A DNA stretch of 64,000 nucleotides from Apis mellifera (GCF_003254395.2 NC_037642.1:10190736-10254735), one strand, 5' to 3'; counted from the first letter of the stretch, positions 1 to 13,551 are shown. Notes: generated from the letters alone by a model not told the origin. Made by a program: numbers and translations.

Positions 1-3000
1 GCCCCTATAAATTGCTACGTTGTTGCACCGATTGACCATGAAATAAATACATTAGAAGCATTGATTTTACAGCTTAATCAAGATATAACGTGAACGTACG
101 AGTTTATCTGGCCTGGCTGACGTTATTACGCCCCTACTCTACTGCGTCGATTCAGTCACGAACGCGTTTCCCTCGTTCAATCCGATACGCCTGTATTTCA
201 CTCTGCTTAACCACGTCGTCTCTCTGATAGTTTGGTTAAGCTTATGCCCGTTCCTGTTAATGAATACAAATATCAAACACTTTGACTTCGAGTCACGGAA
301 TCGAGTACGAATTTTCTCAAATTGTTTTCATTAAGAAATATATAATGTTTCTTTCAATTCATACGATAAATATCTTTACCCTATATTTCTTCGCACGATT
401 TTTTTTTTTTTATTATCGCAATTCCATTTCCTCGCCATGCGTTATATTTCATCGAAACAAAATCAATTTCGAAGAACTTTTAACCGTTTTCGTAAACGGT
501 TTTCGAGTACATTCTCTTTAAAAGCAAACAAGCAACTGGTCCGTTTAATCACAAATCGTCGTGATTTGCGTTTAGCGCTTGTCTATTTGTCATGGGGGCA
601 AGCATTCGTGACGAGGCGATTGCTCGACCGCGTTGATTTCACGCGCCACTACCAAAGCAAATTTCCCCAATCCAATATTTCCGTACGGCTTCTGGGCTTA
701 CAATTCACCGGGATAACGCGTGGATAATGAAGCTTATGACCACCCGCTACGATAATCAATTTCGACATAGCGAGCCATCTTTCTTTGACCGTGCACCGTG
801 ATTTAATCAAGCTTCGCCGATTTAGACGGAAACAGAATTCGTTCCTCTTTGAGGCTTTAATTGTCTCGTCCAATACCAGTTTAATACAATAATGCTACGA
901 CAATTGTTATTAAGTTACATCGTGTCGATCGACTCGATATCGAATCAATGAGACAAGAAAAATTAAATTTTTATATTTTACTTTGTCGTTCGCTGTAGAA
1001 AATTACCGCGAGATCTAATTTTTTAAATCTGTCTATCTCAAATTCTTCAAACTTAAAATTTGACTTATAAAGTAATTCAAAATGAATTAAAAAAAATTAA
1101 GAAAATAATCTATGAGCTATAAGCGACGGATTCTGGCTCTATCAGTTTGGAAAGCGATGCTTCAAGTAGCACGTTATCGCTTTTTTAATTTAAAAAAAAC
1201 CGTGAAGAATGAAAAAAAACGGTACAAGAGGGAAAAAATAAAAATTTACAAGAGAACCGCGGCGGCATTTTGCCAGGGAATGGCCGAATGCCCACAAATC
1301 AACGTCGACTTTACATTTTAAACAGTTTTCGAGGTAACTACCTACGAACTTGACTGGGAAATTCCCACGTTAGCCAACCATCAGGATCTCCTAGGATGTC
1401 GTGGACTGTTCCTGACGGGAAAACTAATCCGACAAGCTTGAAATATAGTAGGTAAGTAACCATAGTGGAAATTGCGGCTGGTTTCCTCTGTGTAATTGAA
1501 TCCATGCCTTGTTAAACTTTTGGAATTTTACTTTTATTCCTTTCTCGTTCATCTATTTCAATATTGTTTCGAAATGAAAATTTTACGAGAGGTTAATATT
1601 ATCTGTTCGAGTGCTGATACGATATTTAGGAAAAATATAAAAATATAGGTTAGATTATTTGTTCAAAATTAAATAACCTGTTATATTCTTTTAATAAAAC
1701 AAACTTGATATTGATAAGGAAAATTCACAATAATTATTTCATATTTTTCTCGAGATTAAAAATCTTTCAAATAAAGAAACACGGCCGAGTCAAAAATAAC
1801 CTAAAAAACGAAGCGGAATTAGATATTCGCATATACCAGTCATAAATGTTATTATTTTAATTAATTCTCATGATCTTTCTATTTTTAAAAAAAATTTAAT
1901 TATCGAACTTTCAAAATTTTCAAACAGCTATAAAATAAATAAAGTTCAATAGAATTCGAACGAAAAATCTTTCGATAGATGTCAATAACACGAATATTTT
2001 ACCTCTCTCTGTGTGACTCTGCAAAAATTGTGGTTCGTGCAAAGAAATGGCGTAAATGTTTATCACAGTTTATCGCAAATAAATATCAAACAATGATAAT
2101 TGCTCAACTCGTAGCTTTCAGGAAAACTATGCGAGCACGCCATTTCCAGGCGCACCGCGATATTTTCGAAAGAATGGAATCGTCGTTTAATTAACCTGTC
2201 AGAATACAATCTCTGGGACACTCTGGTCTCTCGAGTGCATTCGTTTCGCGAGAATTATTACGTTCCGTATATATAGTTCGAATCTGAATCTTAAATCGAA
2301 TCGTTTCCTCTGTCGAAATCGAACTTCGACATCACCTCGAAAATCATCGTCCACGAAACATCGAAGACGAGTAAGATACCGATACGAACGAATTAAATTA
2401 AATCCTAGAGTATGAAGAAGAAGGTAAACTTCGTTATCGGAATGTTTTATTTAAATATCGTGACGTTGAAACGAAATTAAATTTAAACAAATCGAATATC
2501 TTAATTGTAAAACATCTCGTGTCGTTATCGTCTCAAAAAAAAAAAAAAATTAGAAAAATTTCAATTATTTCTTTTGTTTATGAATAAATAAAAAAAAAGA
2601 ATTTGACATAAATTAAAAACGAAAGATACAAAAGACGAATCATTTGGAAACATGTTGATCTATCTTGAATATTTCATAGTAGCCTGCATGGATAAAAAAA
2701 AATTGAAATTCGATAAGGAATTTCAATATTTAGTTTCAACAAAGAACGTTCACCGAAAATAAACAGAGGTAAAACGAAGCGGAAATGGAATAAAATAACG
2801 TTGAATGTATTTTAATGCTTGTTCAACGATATAAAAATTTTCAAAAATAATTTTTTTAATTTCAACGTTAAAATGTTAATGGAATAGTTAGCCGGGGTAT
2901 GTTAATGGGCAAAGAGATTTGAGCCGCAATAAACGCAACTCGGGTTAATCGAGTTTCTGGTTTTCCATACTCGAACTTGTCTACTTCGTTATAACGACAT

Positions 3001-4193
3001 AATTACAGTGAATCACACTTATTATACACAAGGATGGAGGCTTGCGGAATTTTCAAATTAGCCTACGCTTTACCGACATAATCCGATTATCGAACAGTTA
3101 CAGCTCGCTTCCTACAATGTATATATCCCTATAATTTCGTTCCTGTGAATATCACATTACACAGCTGCAATCAACTAGGTTACACGTTGTGCATTTTGTA
3201 TGCTGTATAAATAACGCTTCTGTATAACAACAGCAAAAAAAAAAGAAGCGTAATTGTTTCTCGAAATAATTAGAAAGACGTTTATTTCGATAATTTTATC
3301 ATCGATTAAAGTAGAACGGTTTAAGACTCTGAAGTGAGGTACAAACTACATGCTAAAAAATGCAACTTCAAGTTCTTCGAAGAACGTTTCTTTTCTATAT
3401 TCGTTAATTGTTATTTTAAACTCTTGAAAATTTAATTGTTATATTTTCTATTCTATTATAATATAAATGTTGTTATTGTGAAATTATTCTGAATAAAATA
3501 TATCCAAACACGAAATAAAGCGAATTATTTTTTAAATGATTCGATTTAAATTAGTTAATAAGTGTGATATTTAAAAAATCATGACTCACGAAATGAAACG
3601 TCGATATTCCTTTTCATTCTTTTCCATTATTTGATTTTGTTGATATATTCAATTGAATGTGAATCAACTGATGGAAGGGATGGAAAATGCGTTGACATCT
3701 GAAAATATAAATCGAAAGAAATTGAATAAATCTATTAACAAAATAAAAATCTAATCAATTTCTCAAATAATTAGTTATATTATTCTATAATTCATATTAA
3801 TAATATTAAATGTGCAATAACAAATATTAAATTGTATAAAAATTATATAAAAAATAATGAATATCTTCAATAATTAATATTGTAGCAATAAAAAAAATAT
3901 AAATTGCAATAATTAAATTCATATTCTTTTCAAAGCTATTAATACAATATTATATATTAATTTTAATATTCATTTATTGTATAATAATGACGAAAAAAGA
4001 AATTAATGTTTAATTTCATTGCAATAATATCTAATAAATTATTAAATAAATACGTATTATATAAAGAGATTAAGATTATATTGTAAAAAAATCGTACCAA
4101 GAAAAATGGAGATTTTTAATTGAGATGAAATATCTTGAACAGGATGAGACACGTCTTACACCGTCGATTCAACAATAAAATGATATTATATGT
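1..4193. other. AT-rich intergenic DNA, no gene recognised
   Basis: I see no convincing coding region here on either strand. Open frames up to about 96 codons (for example 437-727 and 1112-1321) have no recognisable motif and the composition of non-coding DNA. Slightly GC-richer patches lie at about 1-270, 540-870, 1320-1500 and 2880-3200. The rest is AT-rich, with many A/T homopolymers. This is the 3' side of the BRD7 gene. An AATAAA at about 42-47 on the plus strand could end an upstream gene, but nothing else supports that. Confidence 0.55.
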
Positions 4194-4316
4194 ACCGGTA
4201 TAGCAAAAGCAATATTCCATTTCCTATTGGCTAGAAACGTATACACCGGTTTATTAAACAGTTTTTCTATTGGTTAGAACCATATTCACCGGTTCGTCAA
4301 GCAATTTTCTTATTGG
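4194..4316. repeat. Short repeat of paired ACCGGT and ATTGG motifs, 43-bp period
   Basis: Three ACCGGT motifs (4194, 4245, 4288) alternate with three ATTGG motifs (4226, 4269, 4312). The ATTGG copies are spaced exactly 43 bp apart, as are the last two ACCGGT copies; the sequence between motifs is only partly conserved. ATTGG is the reverse of the CCAAT box bound by NF-Y. ACCGGTT resembles Grainyhead-family sites. A regulatory role is an inference; it may simply be a three-copy minisatellite. It lies about 1.2 kb past the BRD7 stop codon. Confidence 0.5.
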
Positions 4317-5354
4317 TTAAAGCATTGTGATTTTTTGTTCAAAATATAGAGAATATATTATATAGTAAATTTTTTTAGTAAATTTTACTAGCGCGATGAA
4401 TTATAATATATTCATAAATTCGTATTCATTTTAATTTTTTATTTATATATAAATATTTATAAATCTGATTGTCAATTTTGTATTCTCAACATATTTTTAA
4501 ATATTATATTTATGTAGATCGAAACACCATCTAACGACAATAGATGTAATTAACCATCAACTGGCAAAATCAAAAAAATTCAAATTTCTCAACTTCTGGG
4601 CTAAATTTCTTCTAAATTTCTGAAAGTTCAAATTAAAGATAAGTCTCTAAAAAATAATTTAATTTTTTCTAATTTTAATCAATTATATTATATAAACGAG
4701 GTTATATGATATAATTGACATAGTTATATACAAATATCGTACAATTTTTTCATTTTTTTTCATTTTTTCATTGAATTTTTTTACTATAATTATTTATAAA
4801 AGATACAGAAACAATATTTTTCAATTTTTAATTTTTAATAGTCGCATTTCTTTTAATATTAATATGGTATAAAATAAAATGCACGAATCATTTTTAAAAA
4901 TACACTTTATGAATATTTACAATTTCTGTCATATTTTCTCATTTTAAAATAGTAATGACATTTCATTATTTTAACATTTGCAAAGTAATTTAATAAAGAA
5001 AAGATTGAATTTATTTTTATATAAAGAAATTGCTCTTATACGGATTTTCCGTTTGCGTAACACTTTATCAATAATAATTAATTATTAGTTTTTATGAACA
5101 TAATTTTTTTAGGAATAAAAAAGCAAATTTAAATAAATTTCATTTCTAAATTCTTCATTAAAATCAATCTTCTATAAAACATTAAAATATTTTCTTCATT
5201 ATTTTAAACAATATTTTACAATACAAACACATTTCACCAAAATGTTACAAATATTCATCTAATATAACTTGTTACGCAAACTTCATAAATAATATATATC
5301 CATAAAATAAAGCGGTATTAATTGAATGACATCATATTACATGATACGAACTTA
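4317..5354. other. Very AT-rich 3' flank of BRD7, no gene recognised
   Basis: This stretch is dominated by A/T runs and short direct repeats of AT-rich words. No open frame with protein-like composition was seen on either strand. It probably includes sequence just beyond the BRD7 transcript. Confidence 0.6.
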
Positions 5355-5360
5355 TTTATT
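5355..5360 (-). terminator. Candidate polyadenylation signal (AATAAA) of BRD7
   Basis: TTTATT on the plus strand reads AATAAA on the minus strand, about 115 nt past the BRD7 stop codon. It is a canonical hexamer at a plausible distance, but the region is AT-rich and other hexamers could serve. Confidence 0.4.
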
Positions 5361-5474
5361 AACCGCACGCTTGCCGTTAAACGTAATAATTAATATTAGT
5401 GTCTATATGTAATAAAATGTACAACCTGTAGGAGGTATATTATATCATATATCATATCTCGAAAATCATACACA

Positions 5475-8400
5475 CTAAGATTCGGATAAAATATCCTCCA
5501 ATGTTTTATCATCGTGAAGTGGCGAATGTCCTAATGTAGGATCGCTTTCCAAAAATTCTCGAAGTTCCGATTCTAGATCTGGAACTGCAGACGTTTCTGA
5601 AGTAGTTAATAAAGACGGAGGCGTTTGACTGTGCGTCATGCCAATTTGTATTTGCATAGGTGATTGATTCGTATTCACGATATTAATCGATTGATTTTGT
5701 TGGCTGGTTGGACTGAGCAAATTAGTACTTTGAATTGGTGAAGGAGCCGATAATAAATTCGACGGAACTTGATTATTATTAGATTGCGACAATAAATTAT
5801 TTTCCGCAACAATTGTTGGATTATGAGTAATCGGTTCCACTTCCATAGGCTCTGGCCCACCAAGAGGTGCAATACCCATAGCTCTTCGCAAACCATCTAC
5901 AGGAGCGATTGCTGAGGGAGGAAGCTTTTTTGCTATTTCTGTCAAATTATCCGTAATTTTATCAGCTATTGCAACTTCTGTTTCTGATGGTTTAGAAACA
6001 TTCGACAAATGAGCTGGCGGTGGAACCGAAAGTCGCTCATGTTGTACTTGCTTTAAACGGCCTAACATTTGTGATGTATCATCTAACCGATTTTGTAATG
6101 CTGCACGTTCTTCGTTGAGTTTTAAGTCCTCCTCTGTAAAATAAAATAAGATGAATTAGAATAAAATTTTATTATTTTGTATCATAAATATTTTATCTTT
6201 CACAATTCTTATAATTACCTAAATTTTCTAAGAAATTAACATCAATTCCTAACTCGGATAGAGTCTTTAATTGATCGATATCAACTTTAATGTTGTCTAA
6301 AGATGGAATATTACGATTTACATCTTGCATTGGCTTTTCTAGTAAATGTTTTATTTTCTCTTCTTCCTCTTTGAGTCTTCGTTTTTCCTCAAGGAACTTC
6401 TTAGTCTTTCTGTGATCTCCTCCTGTAAGAATATCCAACAAATCGTCCACCATAGTTAACGTATAATCACAGTCTTTAGCAAAATCTAAAATTGATTCTG
6501 CATATTGTACAGCAGTTTCATCACCATATGTTTGATACACCAAGTCTGTTTCTTCCTTCGTCAGATTAGCAAACGTGGAATCGTAACTTGGAGCATAAGA
6601 ACCAAAGGCACCATAATATAAAGGTTTTACTGGTTTCGACATATTTCTCCTATCTTCACGAAATCCTGCTAATGCTCCCGTACCATGATTCAATTTACCT
6701 ATAAGCTGCCCTAATGACACTGGTCTTTGATTAGTTCCTGGAATCACTCCGTCTCCCGGTACTATTATTTGTAAGCTAGTCGTTCCATCCTTCTTTTGCC
6801 TAAGAAAACCCATCTTGGAATTCAATCTTTTTAACGTTAACTTTTCAGACGCTGTTTTCGCGGCTCCTCGGGCTTGTTTCAAGATTTCCTCTGGTGTCAT
6901 GTCATCCGGAATGGCTTCAAATTTACCCAAATTTGCTAATCTTATTTTCCTCTGATTCTCTTTCCTAAGTTCCTCAGCTTCTTCATTACGTTCTTCTTGT
7001 TCTCGTTCTCGTTCAATTTGTTCCTCCGTTACAGGAACATCAGGATTATTAGGATCTTCTGTACCCAATTCGAATCCGAGTTCTTCTTTCGATATGTCTT
7101 GCATATATGTTAAAACAGGTCTTAGTTGTCGAAGTTTATCGGGTGTTACCATTTTTAGGCCAACGTGTAATAATTTCTTTGCCGCCTTGTAATAAATAGT
7201 GTCTGGATGATTGTATGTAGTGGCATTATCACACATTAATTTGAAATCTTCTACGAATTCATTTAAATTTTGATAACTGTTATCATCTATTTTTTGTTTT
7301 ATAGTACTAAAATCCATAGGATTCGTAATGATTTGAGAATATCCAGGTGCAATACTATCTGTAACTGGCCAAGCAAAAAATTGCTGAGGATCGCGTTTCT
7401 CCATTGACCTAAGAAGATGTTCTAATAATCGTTGAAGAGGTGTTCGTTCGGCGATTTTTCTAAGTACACAAGTTCTAGGTTCACGATGTGGAGAAAGAGA
7501 ACTAATATGGCTGGTAATGCCAACTCTGTGCTCTCCACTAGATGGTGGTCTTGGAGGTAACAATTGATGATTAGGAATTTTTTTAGGAATTTCAACTAAA
7601 CTTTCATCAGCATCTCCTACTGATTCTTGACTGGATTCTTCTCTTCTTCTTTTTTTATCTTTGTGATGATGCTTGTGCCTTTTATCCTTCTTTTTCTTTT
7701 TCTTTTTAAGTTTTTTATGCCCTATATACCTATCGTATTCAGATTCTTGCGTTACAGAGCAATTGAGACCCAACTGTTGTTGGTAGACACCCAAATGTTG
7801 GGATAACATTGTCTGGCTTGGAGATTCGTTGCCGTATTCAGGTGTTCCACTACTACCCCCAATCTTTAAGATTAATTTTAAAGTGGGGGGTTTATCCGTG
7901 GTTGTATAATGTCCTTCTGTTAAAAAAAAAAAAATAAAATAAAATATATTTATAATGTATCAAAAACATTTAATATTTCTTAATCGTATGAAGACATTAA
8001 AGCATTAAGCTATAAATAAAATCTAGTGCATGCAACAAAAATATCTTGCAGAAAATCATACAGAAGTGCAGAATAACAGCATAAGTGTTGTAATGCAAAA
8101 ATATGGTGCTAAATATTACATTATATATATATGATACTAAATATTGCATTATATCTTGCAGGATTATATGAAAAAAAATAAATATAATTTTAAATTATTA
8201 AAAATCTACAGGATATCGATAGAGAGGTAGTGGGAGAAATTGATAATAATAATAACAAAGATGATTTTATAACAGGACAGTGACCTTGTTTTCACATTCA
8301 ACAAACTGGAAGCGAGATGGAAGTAGCTTGATTTAAATTAAATAAACCTTGATAGAAGTATGCAATAAAATAATTGTTGTTGTATTGATCGACTGAATCT

Positions 8401-9528
8401 GTAGGAATAATCAAGGAAGGAGCAACTGTTGAAATTGTAAATACCTCATAAGAGGTAAAGCAAAAGCATATATGGCCTCTGATGCCATAATAAATAACAG
8501 CCAGGGAACTAAGTGATTGAAGTGCAACAGATATAATTATATCTCTATATAGATCCCTGAAATTCTTTAGAATAAAGAATAGAGTGGCAAATTTGACTTA
8601 TTAAAGATCTTGTTGCACTTCAACTAATTTTAATAGACAAAAAAAAAACTAAAAGGGTTTGGAACATCTGAGTAATTTTGGAAGCACAGCTAGTTCTGTC
8701 GTGCAACCAGTCCATGTCCGTTGTTACACGTCACTTACTTCCACGTCGCACCTGTTGCTGTGGAACCTTCGTTTATACTTTTGAATCCACCTCACTTCTA
8801 CTCCAACCTCACTCTCAGTTTGTCCGTGGTGAAAACGTAGTCAAAATTCCTGTGCATTATTAAACTATGAGTACAAAAAGGATTCTAATGAAAATTTTTA
8901 AAAATTTCAACCATTAAGGTCCTTGTACTCTGTAAATCTCTCAAAAATCTATATTTTGTGCATATTCATATTTTGCGAATAATTTTTTCATTTGAATCCT
9001 CATGTGATTGACATAAATGTCAATACTAAAGAATTATAGTGAGATAATCCAATAATGTCAAAATCGAGCGATATAAAAACGAATACAAAAACATTAAATA
9101 GAATAAAATGAGGATAAACGGAGTATTTGAGTAACCAAAGACACCCGTTACTTCAATGTATAGTGCATCAAGTGAGAACTCAGAAATATATTATTTAACG
9201 AGAACACCTGATAACATAGCAACGAGCTGTCAACGCGAGTGTGATTCGATCAACAAACATAAAAACAAATATCGCATCGAAACGACAGTCGAAATGCCTT
9301 TTCAATTTGTGGCGCGACCGGTATTTTGTTCGAAAATACGATATACAGCATGATATGCTATTCAAAACGCGACATATAATAACGCGATAACCTTTGATGC
9401 CGAGATGATGTTATAGAACAATTAAAAGTAACCAAAAACGATAAGACGTTCGAGATACATCGAATACAACCCAGGTTCTCACCTTCGTGTCTTTCGCGCT
9501 TGTGCTTTTTATGTTTCTTCGAACCCAT
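5475..9528 (-). CDS. BRD7: Bromodomain-containing protein 7/9, complete three-exon gene
   Basis: The coding exons, in transcript order, are 9528-9483, 7916-6219 and 6133-5475, giving 800 residues. Both introns (7917-9482 and 6134-6218) are phase 1 with GT-AG ends. The start MGSKKHKKHKRERHE matches the BRD7/BRD9 N-terminus. Next come a KLILKIGG motif (about residues 29-36) like human KLVLKVGG, and a lysine/histidine-rich basic stretch (about 82-108). The bromodomain (about 174-272) contains PVTDSIAPGYSQII, NPMDFSTI and CDNATTYN; the final Asn, about 251, is the acetyl-lysine contact in this family. A DUF3512-type region follows, with FGSYAPSYDSTFANL. The tail, mostly exon 3, is Q/N/S/P-rich and ends acidic. 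Family members read acetylated histones in the nucleus as SWI/SNF (PBAF or GBAF-type) subunits. Insects usually have one gene equally related to BRD7 and BRD9 (Drosophila CG7154). Human BRD7 is 651 residues; the extra length here is in the tail. Confidence 0.93.
7917..9482 (-). other. BRD7 intron 1
   Basis: This 1566-bp phase-1 intron has a GTGAGA donor after GACACGAAG and a T-rich TTTTTTTAACAG acceptor. It is AT-rich. I found no additional exon or RNA gene in it; the short open frames at 8678-8863 and 9156-9353 have no recognisable features. Confidence 0.8.
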
Positions 9529-9780
9529 GGTTTGCCGGCCCACAGCCTGATAGAGTATTCTAACGATAAACAGTAAACACTACGTCGTAAACCACCACGG
9601 AACGCGGTGGATGAGAGTACCGCGCTCCGTTACGTATGTAGACAATACAGCGGCAGCCATTGAAGACGTCACAGAACTCCAAGCCGTTATGGAGGATGCA
9701 AGTCTTTCGTTTCCCCCGCCCGCTTGTATTCGCCAGCTGCAGTGTCATGGCGTCGCGTCGTTCAAAGAAGCGCGCGTTAT
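9529..9780 (-). promoter_or_regulatory. Likely BRD7 promoter and 5' leader
   Basis: A GC-richer, CpG-containing block sits immediately upstream of the BRD7 start codon, between AT-rich stretches. There is no obvious TATA box in the expected position. Overlapping open frames on both strands (9560-9748 minus, 9611-9910 plus) look like by-products of the GC-rich composition. Promoter function is inferred from position and composition. Confidence 0.5.
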
Positions 9781-10087
9781 AAATTCATTCGAATATATAT
9801 TTATTTGTGTTCAAACACCAAAAAATCAATTTATACATTTCTCAAGATACTTTTCTTACAATGCAAAACAGGTACTAAATTTTTCCTTTATACAAACGGA
9901 TTATTTGTAAAAAGTCAGCCATACGCAGTAACACCATTATTAGAATTTTTGAACGTTGATTGTATATATTCTAAATTATATTTATAGCTTTTAATCATTA
10001 ATTAATATTAATTTAACATTAATTTACACTCATTTTTGATTCTATTGTACTTAATTTTGATTCTATTTAAATTATGTTATTATTTCA

Positions 10088-10146
10088 ATATATGTATATA
10101 TATACATATATATGTATATATAGTATATATGCATATATATTATATC
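10088..10146. repeat. TA/TATG microsatellite
   Basis: Interrupted alternation of TA dinucleotides and TATG, about 59 bp, in intergenic DNA. Confidence 0.85.
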
Positions 10147-11511
10147 ACTCTACTTACAAATCCCGCCATTGCATTTTCAATTGTATATAACGAACAAAAG
10201 CACACAATATTGGATTTGAGAACATAATTTACTTCGTTCTCTGCAAATGAAAATAAATGTAAATATAAACTAATGTAACTAAGGAAATTCAGACGTTTTA
10301 TCGTACAACGAATTTCATAAGTTGCACAATGGCGTCTTGAATGGTATACAGACATTAACAACGTTATATATTTTAAAGATTTAAAATTGTCTTTCATAAG
10401 ATATAATAATCTTATCACTGTACATGCACGCAGATGATTCAAGGAAACATTGTGTATGGAGCTTTAAAGACGAAAGGCGCTTCCTAACCTACAAAAGATA
10501 CTTGAAGTAGTAGCACTTACCGTACACCGAGGAATGAAACTCTCGACTGTATTCATAGACACATTTTACCGTACGATATTATCGCATTAAACGAGCAAAT
10601 ATAATGACGAATTTTTATTGAAATTTTCAATAACTTACCACAGCGTCGACCCAGTCGCGATGCAATTAAAGGGGCAAACGATCAGCTGTTTCGGCGCAAC
10701 GTTGGGCACAACAGAGGGAGAGAAAGAGTAATGTGTTTTCTCAGTGGTTTCGAAAAAAATTCACGTACAGCGCAGATGTGCCGACTTCCCTTGCGTTCCA
10801 CTATGCCTTGAACGCTAAGGTGCATCGACCAGCCAATTCCTGTTTGTGCCTCCCTTCGAATCTCTCGGGTTCGATCGGAACACACCGAACCAAGGCTTGT
10901 CGACCTTAAGTACACAAAGACTGGAAAATTGTCGATGTTTCACCGACTTCCAAATCACTTTAACATCTTTACTTAATATCTTTTTAACACAGAAATCGAT
11001 ATTGTTCAATATTTAATACATTTCACTATTTTCCAAGCAAAGGGTGCTTGAAAGAGATATTTATAGATAGATATTATATCATTCAATTAATAGTTAAGGC
11101 ATTCTAAAAAATCAATAAACTATCTATGGCACTCAAATATACTACACTTTTAAAAACGTGTCGGCAATAATACACATACATACGTTATACATACGTATAA
11201 ACATACATACATGTATTGTCAGACCGACAAGTAACGAACGTGACAATGGATTTGCATTATCAATGGAACGTGAAAATATATGAAACTCAAGGACTTCACA
11301 AATTCTAGTTATAGCTTTAACTTTTGCAATAAAGTGGCACATTTTGTTGACAATTTCTATGCATTTGAAATATTAATGCGACTTTTTTTACAAATAAAAT
11401 GTCTTACGAGCTGTATGATGTCGGATCCTAGACTATCAATATCCGATTACTTGTGATGAGCTCTTTACACAATGACAAGTTTAAACTGATCAATTATATC
11501 CTTGTTAATAA

Positions 11512-11531
11512 AGAGAGAGAGAGAGAGAGAA
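11512..11531. repeat. GA microsatellite
   Basis: About ten uninterrupted GA dinucleotides. Confidence 0.85.
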
Positions 11532-12724
11532 AAGAATTTACACACGGAATGAGCATTTAAATAAAGCATAATTTCAAGATGTCTTTAACGGCGCTTTCTT
11601 TCTTTTGTATTGACCATTACAAAGAAGCAACGGGACATTGTAACCAAAAAGAACCGCTTCTTGGATTTTTTTTTCAATCCAAAATTTACCTCACGTTGGT
11701 AGTCAAACGAATTTTTTCAATCATATGTGATATCTTTAAAACTGACACAATCTTTAACATTATTCATTCGAGGGGCGTTTATCACAAATACAACGCCTAC
11801 GCTATCTATGCTTTAAGTATCATTAAATAGAAATAACATTTCAATGTGTAATTATATAATATGACGAGGAAAAGAATTAAATTCCATTTGATAAGAAGTA
11901 ATTAGATAAACATTGAATTATAATTTACGATCGTGTCAATCAAACGATATTTATTTGATACGCTACATTGGAAATAGTTATCTTTTCTCTCATAATTCGA
12001 TTTCGTTTTATAGATTGAACTTATTTATACATATATATTTATGCCATTGATCCTTTGACGGAAGGATTCAAAATGCAATGTATAAGTGGAATTTTCCCGA
12101 AAGAAAGGTTTCCGTTTCCTGCTGCCACCTAGAACAGGATACAGGCAACCGATGAAGTTGCGATTACTCACCGCATCGTGGACGAAAATGTAGTAATTCG
12201 TACGTATACTGTTACAGATGTGTTATCGCCACGGCACAGTACTGTAACCCTGAAATACGGGGCACACATGTGCACATGCATAATGTATAAACGTACAAAC
12301 ATATTCACGTAACGCGTAGAAGCGTACTTCTGAATAATCAAGCTGCCCGCAAAATTTATGCATCACGATCGTTTCTTTCATTACGATCGATCGATGTTAA
12401 CGCTCGATAATAGATAATAGATTATCGGTCTAAAATAACAATCCAATTGACAATTATACATTTAAACATTTCGAAGTGCACTTAAAGAGATTCGCGATAA
12501 TCGATACTCACAAGTTAACGTCCCTTTCGGGATTTTTCTGAAGTTCGAAATCACGATTGTTCAGCTATTTGCATTGTAAATGCGTTTTTGAATTGTATAG
12601 ACACTGACAACGAGATTGCTTTGTTTCGCGAAAGTACATTGACCGCGTGAATCGAAACTCAAGTTCTTTTTGAAATTCTCTTTGTTGAAACGCGGAATTA
12701 GCGGGGGAGGATGGCATATCGGGA

Positions 12725-13475
12725 CAGAGATACGGTCCTGAAAAAAGCCGGTGTGGATTCACGCATGCACGTGGCCATACTCGTGCATTGTTCGCGGCAA
12801 TAACTTTGTGATTCATCGTTACTTATATTTTGTTAAAAGTTTGAAATATCACAATTTCAATTAAAAAATTAAATCTAAAATTTATGTCCGAAATTATTTA
12901 TGATTAAATTTAATTTCGTTAATTTACCGATCGCTTAAAGTAATTTAGCCGAAGAAAATTTTTGAGTATGGCTGAGAAATGGAATAAAATTCGATTTTCC
13001 TTCACCGTTATAAATTTTCCTCCCCATACAAATTTTTAAAACAATCAAAAGATACAATAATCACATGCATTTTCTTTCATTTTTTACATTCATAGAAAAA
13101 CCATTATTCATATCATTACCTAATCATTACAGCACGTATCGATTCACATTATTCTCACAGTATTTTTTCTTTAACTTCTTTTCTTTAATTTTCCTTCATC
13201 CATGTTAAATATTTTCAATTCTTCGACGAAATAATACTTTACGCGAATCCACTAACAAAGCTAAGAGAACTGTAACACTAAAAAATTCTATCCATTACAC
13301 GAGACTAACACGGCAATTTCCTTTACCCTTTCAGTCTCCTGGTAACGTGGCGTTTCTTCTACCATGGTTCGATGATAGCCAATGGCGGGCCACTGAGGGT
13401 AGTTTCGCGATTGGTACGGTCCTGGGGAAAGCCGGTGTGCATGCACGCACACGTGGGTGCCCCCATCGTGGCGCC
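12725..13475. repeat. Dispersed duplicate of a ~50-bp GC-rich block
   Basis: The block near 12733-12785 and the block near 13417-13470 share TACGGTCCTG, then AAAGCCGGTGT, then a CATGCACG/GCACGCACACGTG stretch, in the same order and orientation. They lie about 685 bp apart, upstream of exon 14434-14509. CATGCACGTGGC recurs at about 19186. The preserved order suggests a duplicated regulatory block; function unknown. Confidence 0.45.
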
Positions 13476-13551
13476 CATGCTCGACAGCCGGCAGAAGCGT
13501 CGTATCGAGGGGCCCCCTGGCGTACATTGGCGTACACATACGCGCGAGTAT

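Larger units (their letters stand above)
9781..13299. other. Intergenic region between BRD7 and the plus-strand transporter-like gene
   Basis: No coding region could be supported. It holds an AT/TATG microsatellite (10088-10146), a GA run (11512-11531) and a few GC-richer patches (10480-10920, 12100-12330, 12640-12800). Several good-looking minus-strand GTAAGT/GTGAGT donors occur here (for example at 10519-10520, 10639-10640 and 12173-12174), but that hexamer density is expected by chance. Confidence 0.55.

Noticed and set aside
1396..1451. Possible tiny first exon MSWTVPDGKTNPTSLKYS with donor AG/GTAAGT
   Set aside because: One good donor per few kilobases is expected by chance, and no partner exon or promoter was found.
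10521..10556. Minus-strand mini-exon MNTVESFIPRCT with a GTAAGT donor that could splice in frame upstream of the BRD7 start
   Set aside because: The acceptor before the BRD7 start (CTCTATCAG) has a poor pyrimidine tract; BRD7 already has a family-typical N-terminus. Only RNA data could revive it.
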